Source: Mycobacterium sp. DL99
Lineage (GTDB): Bacteria; Actinomycetota; Actinomycetes; Mycobacteriales; Mycobacteriaceae
Direction: 5' to 3'
Assembly (NCBI RefSeq): GCF_004762045.1
Contig: NZ_SJOM01000007.1
Span: forward strand, 6,491,558-6,555,557
Length of the DNA stretch: 64,000 nucleotides
In this document: positions 24,272-32,223 of the stretch, one piece after another
Layout: every line of letters starts with the position of its first letter
How positions within the stretch are numbered: position 1 is the stretch's first letter
Notes under the pieces: model-generated
Told to the model about the DNA's origin: nothing
The model's database searches: none
The model's input: only the letters and a program-made list of their open reading frames with translations
Program-made: the position numbers and the translations under genes

Positions 24272-27200
24272 CCTCCCCCGACCCCAACACGGCCCGGCCA
24301 CCCGGCCCGCCGAGGATTCCGCACGCGACCGGCCCGGCCCGGCCGGCCGGACGCGCGGAGCTGTCCGACTCCGCGGTCGTGTCACGGTCATGGGGCATGG
24401 CGTTCGCCACGCTGATCTCGCGCATCACCGGGTTCCTCCGGTTCGTTCTGCTCATGGCCCTGCTCGGCGGACCGCTGACGAGCTCGTTCTCGGTGGCCAA
24501 CCAGCTGCCCAACATGGTCGCCGCGCTGGTGCTCGAAGCCACGTTCACCGCGATCTTCGTGCCGGTGCTGGCCCGGGCCGAGCGCGACGACCCCGACGGC
24601 GGCACCGCATTCATCCGCCGGCTGGTGACGCTGGCCACCACCCTGCTGCTGGTCACCACCGTGCTCTCGGTGCTGTGCGCCCCGCTGCTGGTCCGGCTGA
24701 TGCTCGGCAGCGATCCGCAGGTGAACGATCCGCTGACCGTCGCGTTCGCCTACCTGCTGCTGCCGCAGGTGCTGTTCTACGGGCTGACCTCGGTGTTCGG
24801 CGCGATCCTCAACACCCGCAACGTATTCGGCCCCCCGGCCTGGGCCCCCGTTCTCAACAACGTGGTGGCGATCGTGACACTGGGCGTCTTCGTCCTGGTG
24901 CCCGGTGAGTTGTCGAGCGATCCGGTCGAGCTGGGCACGGCCAAGCTGGTGGTCCTGGGCGTCGGCACCACATTGGGTGTGGTGGTCCAGGCTGCGGTCC
25001 TGTTCGTGGCGATCCGCGCCGAGCGGGTCAGCCTGCGGCCGCTGTGGGGTATCGACGCCCGGCTGAAGAAGTTCGGCACCATGGCTGCCGCGATGGTGCT
25101 CTACGTGCTGGTCAGCCAGATCGGCCTGATCGTCGGCAACCAGATCGCCAGTTCGGCCTCCGCCTCCGGCCCGGCCATCTACAACTACACCTGGCTGGTG
25201 CTGCAGCTGCCGTTCGGCATGATCGGCGTCACGGTGCTGACCGTGGTGATGCCGCGCCTGAGCCGCAACGCGGCGGCAGACGACGTCCCCGCCGTCCTCG
25301 ACGATCTTTCCCTGGCCACCCGCCTGACCATGGTCACGCTGATCCCGATCGTGGCGATGATGACCGTCGGCGGGCCGGCGATCGGCAGCGCACTGTTCGC
25401 GTACGGCAACTTCAGCGCCGCCGACGCCGGGTACCTCGGGATGGCGATCACGCTCTCGGCCTTCACCCTGATCCCCTACGCGCTGGTGCTGCTGCAGTTG
25501 CGGGTGTTCTACGCACGGGAGCAGCCGTGGACACCGATCCTGATCATCGTCGTGATCACGATCGTCAAGATCATCAGCTCGATCGCCGCACCCCACCTGA
25601 CCGACAACCCCAACATGGTGGCCGGCTACCTGGGCCTGGCCAACGGTCTTGGTTTCGCGGCCGGGGCGGTGGTCGGCCATCTGCTGCTGAAGGCCAACCT
25701 CCGACCGCGTGGCGGACGGCTGCTGCGCGACGCCGTCATCCGCACGATCCTGGTGACCATCGCGGCCTCGTTGATCGCAAGCCTGGTGGCCCACGCGGCC
25801 GACCGGCTGCTGGGGTTGGACGCACTGACCGCGCGTGCCGGTGCCGGGGGTTCGCTGCTGCGCCTGGTTGTCCTCGGCGTGATCATGGTCCCGATCATTG
25901 CCGGCGTGATGCTCGCGGCCCGGGTGCCCGAGGCCCAGTCGGCGCTGGCCATGGTCCGCCGCCGACTCGGGCGTGGGCGTATCGCGCCGCTGCCGGAGGC
26001 CGGAAAGGTAGCCGCGCAAACAATTGCGCCGCCCGTCGGGCCTCATCCGCCCATGCCCGTCACGTACCCTGATCAGAGGAATTCTGCTCCCACTGGGTGG
26101 CCGTCAAGCCCGGCAGCCGCCGGAGGCGGGAGTCCGGCAGGTGTTGCCGGGGCGGGGATGTGGAAAGGATCACCGGTGACCGACGAATCTGCGGACGGCC
26201 CGGCACTGGACTCCACGTCGAGTTCCGGCATGACAACCGATACGACGAAGTTGCCGCGTCCGGCCGCCGACGAGTTCCAACCGGACGTGGCCCCTGCCGG
26301 TCCGGAAGCCACCACACCGGCCGAGGGCGCCGCTTCCGACGACGCGGCCGCGGGTCGGTCGAACGGGGCGACGCGCCCACTCACCGACTACGGCGGCGAT
26401 CCGACCCGTGAGCCGATCTCGTTCGCCTCTCCCAACGATGCCGCACTGGAATCGTCCGAAGAAGATGTGCACCTCATTCCGGGGGCGACGATCGCCGAGG
26501 GCCGCTACCGGCTGCTCGTGTTCCACGGCGGCCCACCGCACCTGCAGTTCTGGCAGGCGCTGGATACCGCACTGGACCGTCAGGTGGCGCTGACCTTCGT
26601 CGACCCGGACGCCACCATGTCCGACGCGCAGGTGCAGGAGATCCTCTCGCGCACCCTCAAACTCAGCCGCATCGACGTTCCCGGTATCGCGCGCGTGCTC
26701 GATGTGGCCCACAGCGGATCAGGCGGCCTGATCGTCTCTGAGTGGATTCGCGGCGGCTCGCTGGCGGAGGTGGCCGATACCTCGCCGTCCCCGATCGGTG
26801 GGGCGCGGGCCATCCAGTCGCTGGCCGCTGCCGCCGAGGCCGCCCATCGTGCCGGGGTTGCGCTGTCGATCGATCACCCGGGCCGGGTGCGGGTCAGCAT
26901 CGAAGGCGATGTGGCACTTGCCTTCCCGGCCACCATGCCCGACGCCACACCTGACGACGACATCCGGGGTATCGGTGCGGCTCTCTACGCGCTGCTGGTG
27001 AATCGGTGGCCGCTGCCGGAGTCCGGGTCGCGCAGCGGCTTGGAGCCTGCCGCCCTGGACCAGGCCGGGCAGCCGGTCGAGCCGCGCGCAGTCGACCGCG
27101 ACATCCCGTTCCAGATCTCGGCTGCGGCCGCTCGCGCCGTCCAGCCTGGTGGTGGGATCCGGAGTGCTCCAACCCTTTTGAATCTGCTGCAACAGGCCAC

Positions 27201-27951
27201 CGCCATCGCGGATCGGACCGAGCTGTTGGGGTCGGTCGAGGAGACCCCGGCTCCGGCCGCCCCGGTCCGGGTGCACGAGACGCCCGAGGAACACGAAGCC
27301 GCCGAAGCGCGGCGCCGCAAGGGCCTGATCATCGGGATCAGCGTCGGCGCCGGCATCATCCTGGTGGCGCTGCTGGTGATGGCCTCGGTGCTCAACAGCA
27401 TCTTCGGCGACGTCGGCGGCGGTCTCAACCGGGATGAGCTCGGCCTGAACGCGCCGTCGAGTAGCGACGGAACCCAGGACACTTCCTCGGCCGCCACCGG
27501 AAGCACGGTGAAACCCGTTCGGGCCACGGTGTTCTCGCCTGAGGGTGAAGCCGATTCACCGGCTACCGCCGGACAGGCCATCGACGGCAACACCGGCACA
27601 GCGTGGTCCACCGACACCTATTCGGATCCCTCCCCGTTCCCCGGGTTCAAGAACGGTGTCGGCCTGATGCTGCAGTTGCCGCAGCCGACCGTCGTCGGCT
27701 CGGTCACCCTCAACGTGACGAGCACCGGCACCTCGGTGCAGATCCGCTCGGCCCAGTCCGCCACCCCGTCGTCACTGTCGGACACCACCGAGCTGACCCC
27801 GGCTACCCCGCTGAAGCCCGGCTCCAACACCATCTCGGTGAACAAGGCGTCGTCGACCTCATACGTCCTGGTGTGGATCTCGACGCTGGGCACCGTGGAC
27901 GGCAAGAGCCGCACCGACATCTCCGAAGTCACCATCAAAGCGGCGTCCTGA
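24268..27951 (+). CDS. murJ: lipid II flippase MurJ fused to a cytosolic pseudokinase and extracellular domain
   Basis: A 1227-residue three-part protein. Residues ~40-560 are the MviN/MurJ core with about 14 membrane helices that flips lipid II for peptidoglycan synthesis (start motif S-R-I-T-G-F-L-R-F-V). A disordered ~170-residue linker leads to a kinase-like domain (~731-1000) that lacks the HRD catalytic loop and the DFG motif, hence a pseudokinase. A membrane helix at ~1020-1043 is followed by an extracellular discoidin-like domain (~1080-1227). In M. tuberculosis (Rv3910) the phosphorylated pseudokinase recruits FhaA. Start overlaps the upstream gene by 4 bp. Confidence 0.95.
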   Translation: MTSPDPNTARPPGPPRIPHATGPARPAGRAELSDSAVVSRSWGMAFATLISRITGFLRFVLLMALLGGPLTSSFSVANQLPNMVAALVLEATFTAIFVPVLARAERDDPDGGTAFIRRLVTLATTLLLVTTVLSVLCAPLLVRLMLGSDPQVNDPLTVAFAYLLLPQVLFYGLTSVFGAILNTRNVFGPPAWAPVLNNVVAIVTLGVFVLVPGELSSDPVELGTAKLVVLGVGTTLGVVVQAAVLFVAIRAERVSLRPLWGIDARLKKFGTMAAAMVLYVLVSQIGLIVGNQIASSASASGPAIYNYTWLVLQLPFGMIGVTVLTVVMPRLSRNAAADDVPAVLDDLSLATRLTMVTLIPIVAMMTVGGPAIGSALFAYGNFSAADAGYLGMAITLSAFTLIPYALVLLQLRVFYAREQPWTPILIIVVITIVKIISSIAAPHLTDNPNMVAGYLGLANGLGFAAGAVVGHLLLKANLRPRGGRLLRDAVIRTILVTIAASLIASLVAHAADRLLGLDALTARAGAGGSLLRLVVLGVIMVPIIAGVMLAARVPEAQSALAMVRRRLGRGRIAPLPEAGKVAAQTIAPPVGPHPPMPVTYPDQRNSAPTGWPSSPAAAGGGSPAGVAGAGMWKGSPVTDESADGPALDSTSSSGMTTDTTKLPRPAADEFQPDVAPAGPEATTPAEGAASDDAAAGRSNGATRPLTDYGGDPTREPISFASPNDAALESSEEDVHLIPGATIAEGRYRLLVFHGGPPHLQFWQALDTALDRQVALTFVDPDATMSDAQVQEILSRTLKLSRIDVPGIARVLDVAHSGSGGLIVSEWIRGGSLAEVADTSPSPIGGARAIQSLAAAAEAAHRAGVALSIDHPGRVRVSIEGDVALAFPATMPDATPDDDIRGIGAALYALLVNRWPLPESGSRSGLEPAALDQAGQPVEPRAVDRDIPFQISAAAARAVQPGGGIRSAPTLLNLLQQATAIADRTELLGSVEETPAPAAPVRVHETPEEHEAAEARRRKGLIIGISVGAGIILVALLVMASVLNSIFGDVGGGLNRDELGLNAPSSSDGTQDTSSAATGSTVKPVRATVFSPEGEADSPATAGQAIDGNTGTAWSTDTYSDPSPFPGFKNGVGLMLQLPQPTVVGSVTLNVTSTGTSVQIRSAQSATPSSLSDTTELTPATPLKPGSNTISVNKASSTSYVLVWISTLGTVDGKSRTDISEVTIKAAS

Positions 27952-28038
27952 ACCGTCATCCCCAGCCGAGTTGGGGCGTTGACCAGGAGTTATAGCGCGC
28001 GGAGCAAACAAGTGTCCAGGCCGCTGCCCGACAGCGTT

Positions 28039-28044
28039 TAGGTT
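28039..28044 (+). promoter_or_regulatory. -10 element of leaderless promoter for sigM
   Basis: TAGGTT ends 6 nt before the GTG at 28051. Confidence 0.5.
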
Positions 28045-28050
28045 CAGCGT

Positions 28051-28704
28051 GTGAGAAGGTTCGGGGGAGCCGGCACGCCGGCCACGGAGGAGCTGCGGGG
28101 GCATGACACCGTCACGCGTTCTGATGCCGAACTGCTGGCCGCCCACGTCGCCGGGGACCGATACGCGTTCGAGGAGCTGGTCCACCGACACCATCGGCAG
28201 TTGCGCCGCTTGGCATTTCTGACCAGCCGCCACCACGAAGACGCCGACGACGCCGTGCAGGAGGCCCTGCTTTCGGCGCATCGGACGGCCGCGTCGTTCC
28301 GCCATGACTCGGCGGTCAGCAGCTGGCTGTATCGGATCGTGGTCAACGCCTGCCTGGACCGGGTGCGCCGGTCGCGTACCCAGCCGACGGTGTCCCAGTA
28401 CGAGTTCGGTCATCTGCTTCACCTGCACGACCCGGCCGGTGACCCGGCACCGCGGGTGGCCACCGCCATCGTGGTGGAGCGGGCGCTCATGCAGCTGCCG
28501 GTCGAGCAGCGTACCGCGGTGGTGGCGGTCGACATGCAGGGTTATTCGGTGGCCGAGACGGCGCAGTTGCTCGGGGTGGCCGAGGGCACCGTGAAGAGCC
28601 GCTGCGCCCGCGCCAGACACAAGCTGGCCCGCCTGCTCCAGTATTTTGAAGCCGATGAACGGCAGCACGCCCCGAGTGCCGTCGGACGGCCCGATTCCTG
28701 CTGA
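28051..28704 (+). CDS. sigM: ECF RNA polymerase sigma factor SigM
   Basis: A 217-residue group IV sigma factor. Region 2 (~25-100) includes F-E-E-L-V-H-R-H, D-A-D-D-A-V-Q-E-A-L-L-S and F-R-H-D-S-A-V-S-S-W-L-Y-R-I; region 4 (~140-195) ends with V-A-E-T-A-Q-L-L-G-V-A-E-G-T-V-K-S-R. A short acidic/polar spacer separates the two. In mycobacteria SigM controls secreted ESX and cell-surface lipid genes in stationary phase. The following anti-sigma gene overlaps its 3' end by 50 bp. GTG start supported by the near TAGGTT element. Confidence 0.92.
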   Translation: MRRFGGAGTPATEELRGHDTVTRSDAELLAAHVAGDRYAFEELVHRHHRQLRRLAFLTSRHHEDADDAVQEALLSAHRTAASFRHDSAVSSWLYRIVVNACLDRVRRSRTQPTVSQYEFGHLLHLHDPAGDPAPRVATAIVVERALMQLPVEQRTAVVAVDMQGYSVAETAQLLGVAEGTVKSRCARARHKLARLLQYFEADERQHAPSAVGRPDSC

Positions 28705-29407
28705 GCTCCTGGCTGATCTGCAGGCCGGCCTGCTCGACGACGCCACCGCCGCGGACATCCGCCGGCGTGTGCGCACCGACCCGCTGGCCGGCCCCGAGGC
28801 CAGGAGCACCCTGGCCGCCCTCGATCGGGTGCGCCGCGATCTCCGGGAGCTGGGTGCGGATTCACAATCCGCTCCCCCGGTGCCCGCCGAGGTCAGTGCC
28901 CGGTTGTCCGAGGCGCTGCGGGCCGAACCGGCCCCAGCGAAACCGTCCACGAAACGCTGGAAGTCGATCGCGGCTGTGGCCGGCGCCGGGGCGGCCATAG
29001 CGGCCGCCGTGCTCGGCGGCGTCGTACTGGTGCGCCCGGCAGGTCAGGCACCCTCGACGAGGGTCAGCCTCGGCCAGATCACGGTCTCACCGCCACGCGG
29101 CGAGGTCGGGCTGTCCGAATCCCAGATCCTGGGCCTGCTGTCGGAACCACCTGACCTGGGGCCCCTGACCGACGCGAAGCGCCGCACCGCCTGCCTCACC
29201 GCACTGGGGTACCCCTCTGGTGTCCGGATTCTGGGCGCCAAGCCGCTCGAGGTGGCCGGTCAACACGGTGTGCTGGTCGTGGTACCCCCGAAAACGCCCG
29301 ACCCACCCGACGCCGTCGTCGCCGTGGTGCTCGCCGCGGACTGCGATACCGGTCACGCCGGGTCACTGGCCCAGACCGTGATCAAACGCCCGGTGAAACA
29401 TCCGTAG
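28655..29407 (+). CDS. rsmA: anti-sigma-M factor RsmA (membrane)
   Basis: A 250-residue single-pass membrane protein. The cytosolic N-terminal ~105 residues should hold SigM; the membrane helix is at about residues 109-130 (I-A-A-V-A-G-A-G-A-A-I-A-A-A-V-L-G-G); the rest is outside. The ATG at 28655 is inside sigM, giving a 50-bp overlap typical of sigma/anti-sigma pairs; a TTG three codons earlier is also open. Position and topology match M. tuberculosis Rv3912. No H-x3-C-x2-C zinc motif is seen in the cytosolic part, so it is not a classical ZAS protein. Confidence 0.85.
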   Translation: MNGSTPRVPSDGPIPAELLADLQAGLLDDATAADIRRRVRTDPLAGPEARSTLAALDRVRRDLRELGADSQSAPPVPAEVSARLSEALRAEPAPAKPSTKRWKSIAAVAGAGAAIAAAVLGGVVLVRPAGQAPSTRVSLGQITVSPPRGEVGLSESQILGLLSEPPDLGPLTDAKRRTACLTALGYPSGVRILGAKPLEVAGQHGVLVVVPPKTPDPPDAVVAVVLAADCDTGHAGSLAQTVIKRPVKHP

Positions 29408-29426
29408 TCTGTCCTACAACTCACCT

Positions 29427-29454
29427 GGGAACACATCGGGCCTAGGCTGACGTT
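29427..29454 (+). promoter_or_regulatory. SigH-type promoter of trxB-trxC
   Basis: GGGAACA (29427-29433) and CGTT (29451-29454) are separated by 17 nt, matching the mycobacterial SigH consensus GGGAAYA-N16/17-CGTT. In M. tuberculosis trxB2-trxC is a known SigH target induced by disulfide stress. Confidence 0.72.
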
Positions 29455-29487
29455 GCAACCCGTGCCGAGTACGGCAGAAAGGCTTAC

Positions 29488-30423
29488 ATGTCCACCTCAG
29501 CGACGGTTCACGACGTCATCATCATCGGTTCCGGCCCCGCCGGATACACCGCAGCCATCTACGCTGCCCGCGCCCAGCTCAAGCCGCTGGTGTTCGAGGG
29601 CACGCAATTCGGCGGCGCGTTGATGACCACCACCGAGGTCGAGAACTACCCGGGATTCCGCGAAGGCATCACCGGCCCCGAGCTGATGGACGAGATGCGG
29701 GAGCAGGCCCTGCGCTTCGGTGCGGATCTGCGCATGGAGGACGTCGACGCGGTCGACCTCACCGGCCCGGTGAAGTCCGTCACCGTCGGCGATGAAACCC
29801 ACCAGGCCCGGTCGGTGATCCTGGCCATGGGCGCCGCTGCGCGCCACCTGGGTGTGCCCGGCGAGGAAGCACTGACCGGCATGGGTGTGAGCACCTGCGC
29901 CACCTGCGACGGCTTCTTCTTCCGTGATGAGGACATCATCGTGGTCGGCGGCGGTGACTCGGCGATGGAGGAAGCGACATTCCTCACCCGATTCGCCCGC
30001 TCGGTGACCCTGATCCACCGCCGCGAGGAGTTCCGCGCCTCCAAGATCATGCTGGAGCGGGCCCGCGCCAACGAAAAGATCACCTTCCTGACCAACACCG
30101 AGATCACCCAGATCGAGGGCGATCCGAAGGTCACCAGCGTGCGGCTGCGTGACACCGTCACCGGCGAGGAATCCAAGCTCGAGGTCACCGGCGTGTTCGT
30201 GGCGATCGGTCACGATCCCCGCTCGGAACTCGTGCGCGGCCAGATCGATCTCGACGACGAGGGCTACGTGGAGGTCCTCGGCCGTACCACCGCCACCACG
30301 CTCGACGGCGTGTTCGCCGCGGGCGACCTTGTCGACCACACCTACCGCCAGGCCATCACCGCTGCGGGCAGCGGCTGTTCGGCGGCGATCGACACCGAGC
30401 GCTGGCTCGCCGATAACGACTGA
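29488..30423 (+). CDS. trxB: thioredoxin reductase
   Basis: A 311-residue NADPH- and FAD-dependent flavoenzyme that reduces thioredoxin. The FAD motif is I-I-G-S-G-P-A-G-Y; the redox disulfide is Cys137/Cys140 in C-A-T-C-D; the NADPH motif is V-G-G-G-D-S-A; the C-terminal FAD contact is G-V-F-A-A-G-D. Length is that of the low-molecular-weight bacterial class. It forms an operon with trxC, 34 bp downstream, behind a SigH-like promoter, linking it to oxidative stress. Confidence 0.97.
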   Translation: MSTSATVHDVIIIGSGPAGYTAAIYAARAQLKPLVFEGTQFGGALMTTTEVENYPGFREGITGPELMDEMREQALRFGADLRMEDVDAVDLTGPVKSVTVGDETHQARSVILAMGAAARHLGVPGEEALTGMGVSTCATCDGFFFRDEDIIVVGGGDSAMEEATFLTRFARSVTLIHRREEFRASKIMLERARANEKITFLTNTEITQIEGDPKVTSVRLRDTVTGEESKLEVTGVFVAIGHDPRSELVRGQIDLDDEGYVEVLGRTTATTLDGVFAAGDLVDHTYRQAITAAGSGCSAAIDTERWLADND

Positions 30424-30457
30424 CCACCAACAGATTTCGACCCGACAGGAGATCTCC

Positions 30458-30790
30458 ATGAGTGCTGACAGCGCAACCGTAACGGTCACCGACGATTCGT
30501 TCTCGACCGATGTCCTTACCAGCAGCACACCGGTGCTGGTGGATTTCTGGGCCACCTGGTGCGGGCCGTGCAAGATGGTGGCCCCGGTGCTCGAGGAGAT
30601 CGCCGGGGAGAAGGCCGGCGAGTTGCGGGTCGCCAAGATCGACGTCGACGCCAATCCGGCCACCGCCCGCGACTTCCAGGTGGTGTCGATCCCGACGCTG
30701 ATCCTTTTCAAGGACGGCCAGCCGGTCAAGCGCATCGTGGGGGCCAAAGGCAAGGCCGCGCTCCTGCGCGAGCTTGCCGACGCACTCTGA
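30458..30790 (+). CDS. trxC: thioredoxin
   Basis: A 110-residue thioredoxin with the active-site W-C-G-P-C (Cys35/Cys38), the buried Asp in V-D-F-W-A, and the cis-Pro in S-I-P-T-L. It is the electron acceptor of the adjacent reductase and reduces cytosolic disulfides. The ATG has an AGGAG ribosome-binding site at 30447-30451. In M. tuberculosis the equivalent gene Rv3914 is trxC. Confidence 0.96.
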   Translation: MSADSATVTVTDDSFSTDVLTSSTPVLVDFWATWCGPCKMVAPVLEEIAGEKAGELRVAKIDVDANPATARDFQVVSIPTLILFKDGQPVKRIVGAKGKAALLRELADAL

Positions 30791-30910
30791 GTTCACTGAC
30801 ACCACACACACCCCGGATACGCCTGGCGTTTTCCGGTATGTGGCCGAAATCTGAGACAATGCTGGCTAGCTAGCCCGGCAGACGGCCGGAAACCAGCATG
30901 GAGGGGCCGA

Positions 30911-32101
30911 ATGTCGAGTCTGCGTCGCGGTGACCGTGGCGGAGCAGTCACCGAGATCCGGGCAGCGCTGGCCGCGTTGGGTCTGATGGACGGTCCTGAC
31001 GCCGACCTGAGCACCGGTAGGCATGTTGCGCTCGACGCGTTCGATGACGAGCTCGACCGCGCCGTCCGGGCATTTCAGCAGCACCGTGGCCTGTTGGTGG
31101 ACGGAATCGTCGGGGAGGCCACCTATCGCGCGCTGCGCGAGGCCTCCTACCGGCTCGGGGCCCGCACCCTGACCCACCAGTTCGGTGCGCCCATGTACGG
31201 CGACGACGTGGCCACCCTGCAAGCCCGCCTACAGGACCTCGGTTTCTATACCGGCATGGTCGATGGGCATTTCGGCCTGCAGACCCACAACGCGTTGTCC
31301 TCGTACCAGCGTGAGTACGGGCTGTACCCCGACGGTATCTGTGGACCGGAAACGTTGCGCTCGTTGTATTTCCTGGGTTCGCGGGTGACCGGCGGGTCGC
31401 CACATGCGATCCGGGAAGAGGAGCTGGTACGTCGCTCCGGGCCGCAGCTGTCCGGTAAGCACGTCATCATCGATCCGGGCCGCGGCGGAGCAGACCACGG
31501 CATGATCATGAACGGGCCCGACGGTCCGATCAGCGAAGCGGACATCTTGTGGGACTTGGCAAGTCGGCTGGAAGGCCGGATGACCGCGATCGGCATGGAG
31601 ACGTTCATCTCCCGGCCGGCCAACCGCAGCCCGCTGGACACCGAACGTGCCGCCACCGCCAACACGGTCGGCGCCGATCTGATGATCAGCCTGCGGTGTG
31701 AGAGTCAGCGCTCCCCCTCAGCCAATGGCGTGGCCTCATTTCACTTCGGCAATTCGCACGGTTCGGTGTCGACCATCGGCCGCAATCTTGCCGACTTCAT
31801 TCAGCGAGAAGTTGTGGCGCGCACCGGTTTACGTGACTGCCGGTCCCACGGCCGCACCTGGGATCTGCTGCGGCTGACCCGGATGCCCACCGTTCAGGTC
31901 GACATCGGCTACATCACCAACCCGCATGATCGCGGTCTGCTGCTGTCCACCCATACCCGTGATGCGATCGCCGAGGGCATCCTGGCGGCGGTCAAGAGAC
32001 TGTATCTGTTGGGCAAGAACGACCGGCCGACAGGAACCTTCACCTTTGCCGAGTTGTTGGCGCATGAGCTTTCGGTCGAACAGGCGAGCCGCGGCGCGTG
32101 A
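30911..32101 (+). CDS. cwlM: CwlM, peptidoglycan-synthesis regulator (catalytically degenerate amidase)
   Basis: A 396-residue cytosolic protein with no signal peptide. Two peptidoglycan-binding-like domains (~5-80 and ~90-155) precede an amidase_3 fold (~180-365). The first zinc ligand is replaced: I-D-P-G-R-G-G has Arg191 where active amidases have His. This agrees with CwlM acting as a regulator: when phosphorylated by PknB it activates MurA, and it also contacts the MurJ/FhaA complex. Thr374 in the tail (R-P-T-G-T-F-T-F) matches the phosphosite I recall for M. smegmatis. ATG with a strong GGAGGGG site. Confidence 0.93.
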   Translation: MSSLRRGDRGGAVTEIRAALAALGLMDGPDADLSTGRHVALDAFDDELDRAVRAFQQHRGLLVDGIVGEATYRALREASYRLGARTLTHQFGAPMYGDDVATLQARLQDLGFYTGMVDGHFGLQTHNALSSYQREYGLYPDGICGPETLRSLYFLGSRVTGGSPHAIREEELVRRSGPQLSGKHVIIDPGRGGADHGMIMNGPDGPISEADILWDLASRLEGRMTAIGMETFISRPANRSPLDTERAATANTVGADLMISLRCESQRSPSANGVASFHFGNSHGSVSTIGRNLADFIQREVVARTGLRDCRSHGRTWDLLRLTRMPTVQVDIGYITNPHDRGLLLSTHTRDAIAEGILAAVKRLYLLGKNDRPTGTFTFAELLAHELSVEQASRGA

Positions 32102-32223
32102 GCGCCGGTTCTGCCTGAACGCCGGTTCAGCCCCTGCAACCGAGCACCCGGCCACCCGATGGTTGTTTCGTCATGTGACACCTCACATCTGGTGGATCAC
32201 GTGATCAGATTGAGCGCTCGAAC

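Noticed and set aside
24388..26046. 552-codon minus-strand open frame opposite murJ
   Set aside because: Rich in His/Arg/Asp/Gln with no domain; shadow of the MurJ codons.
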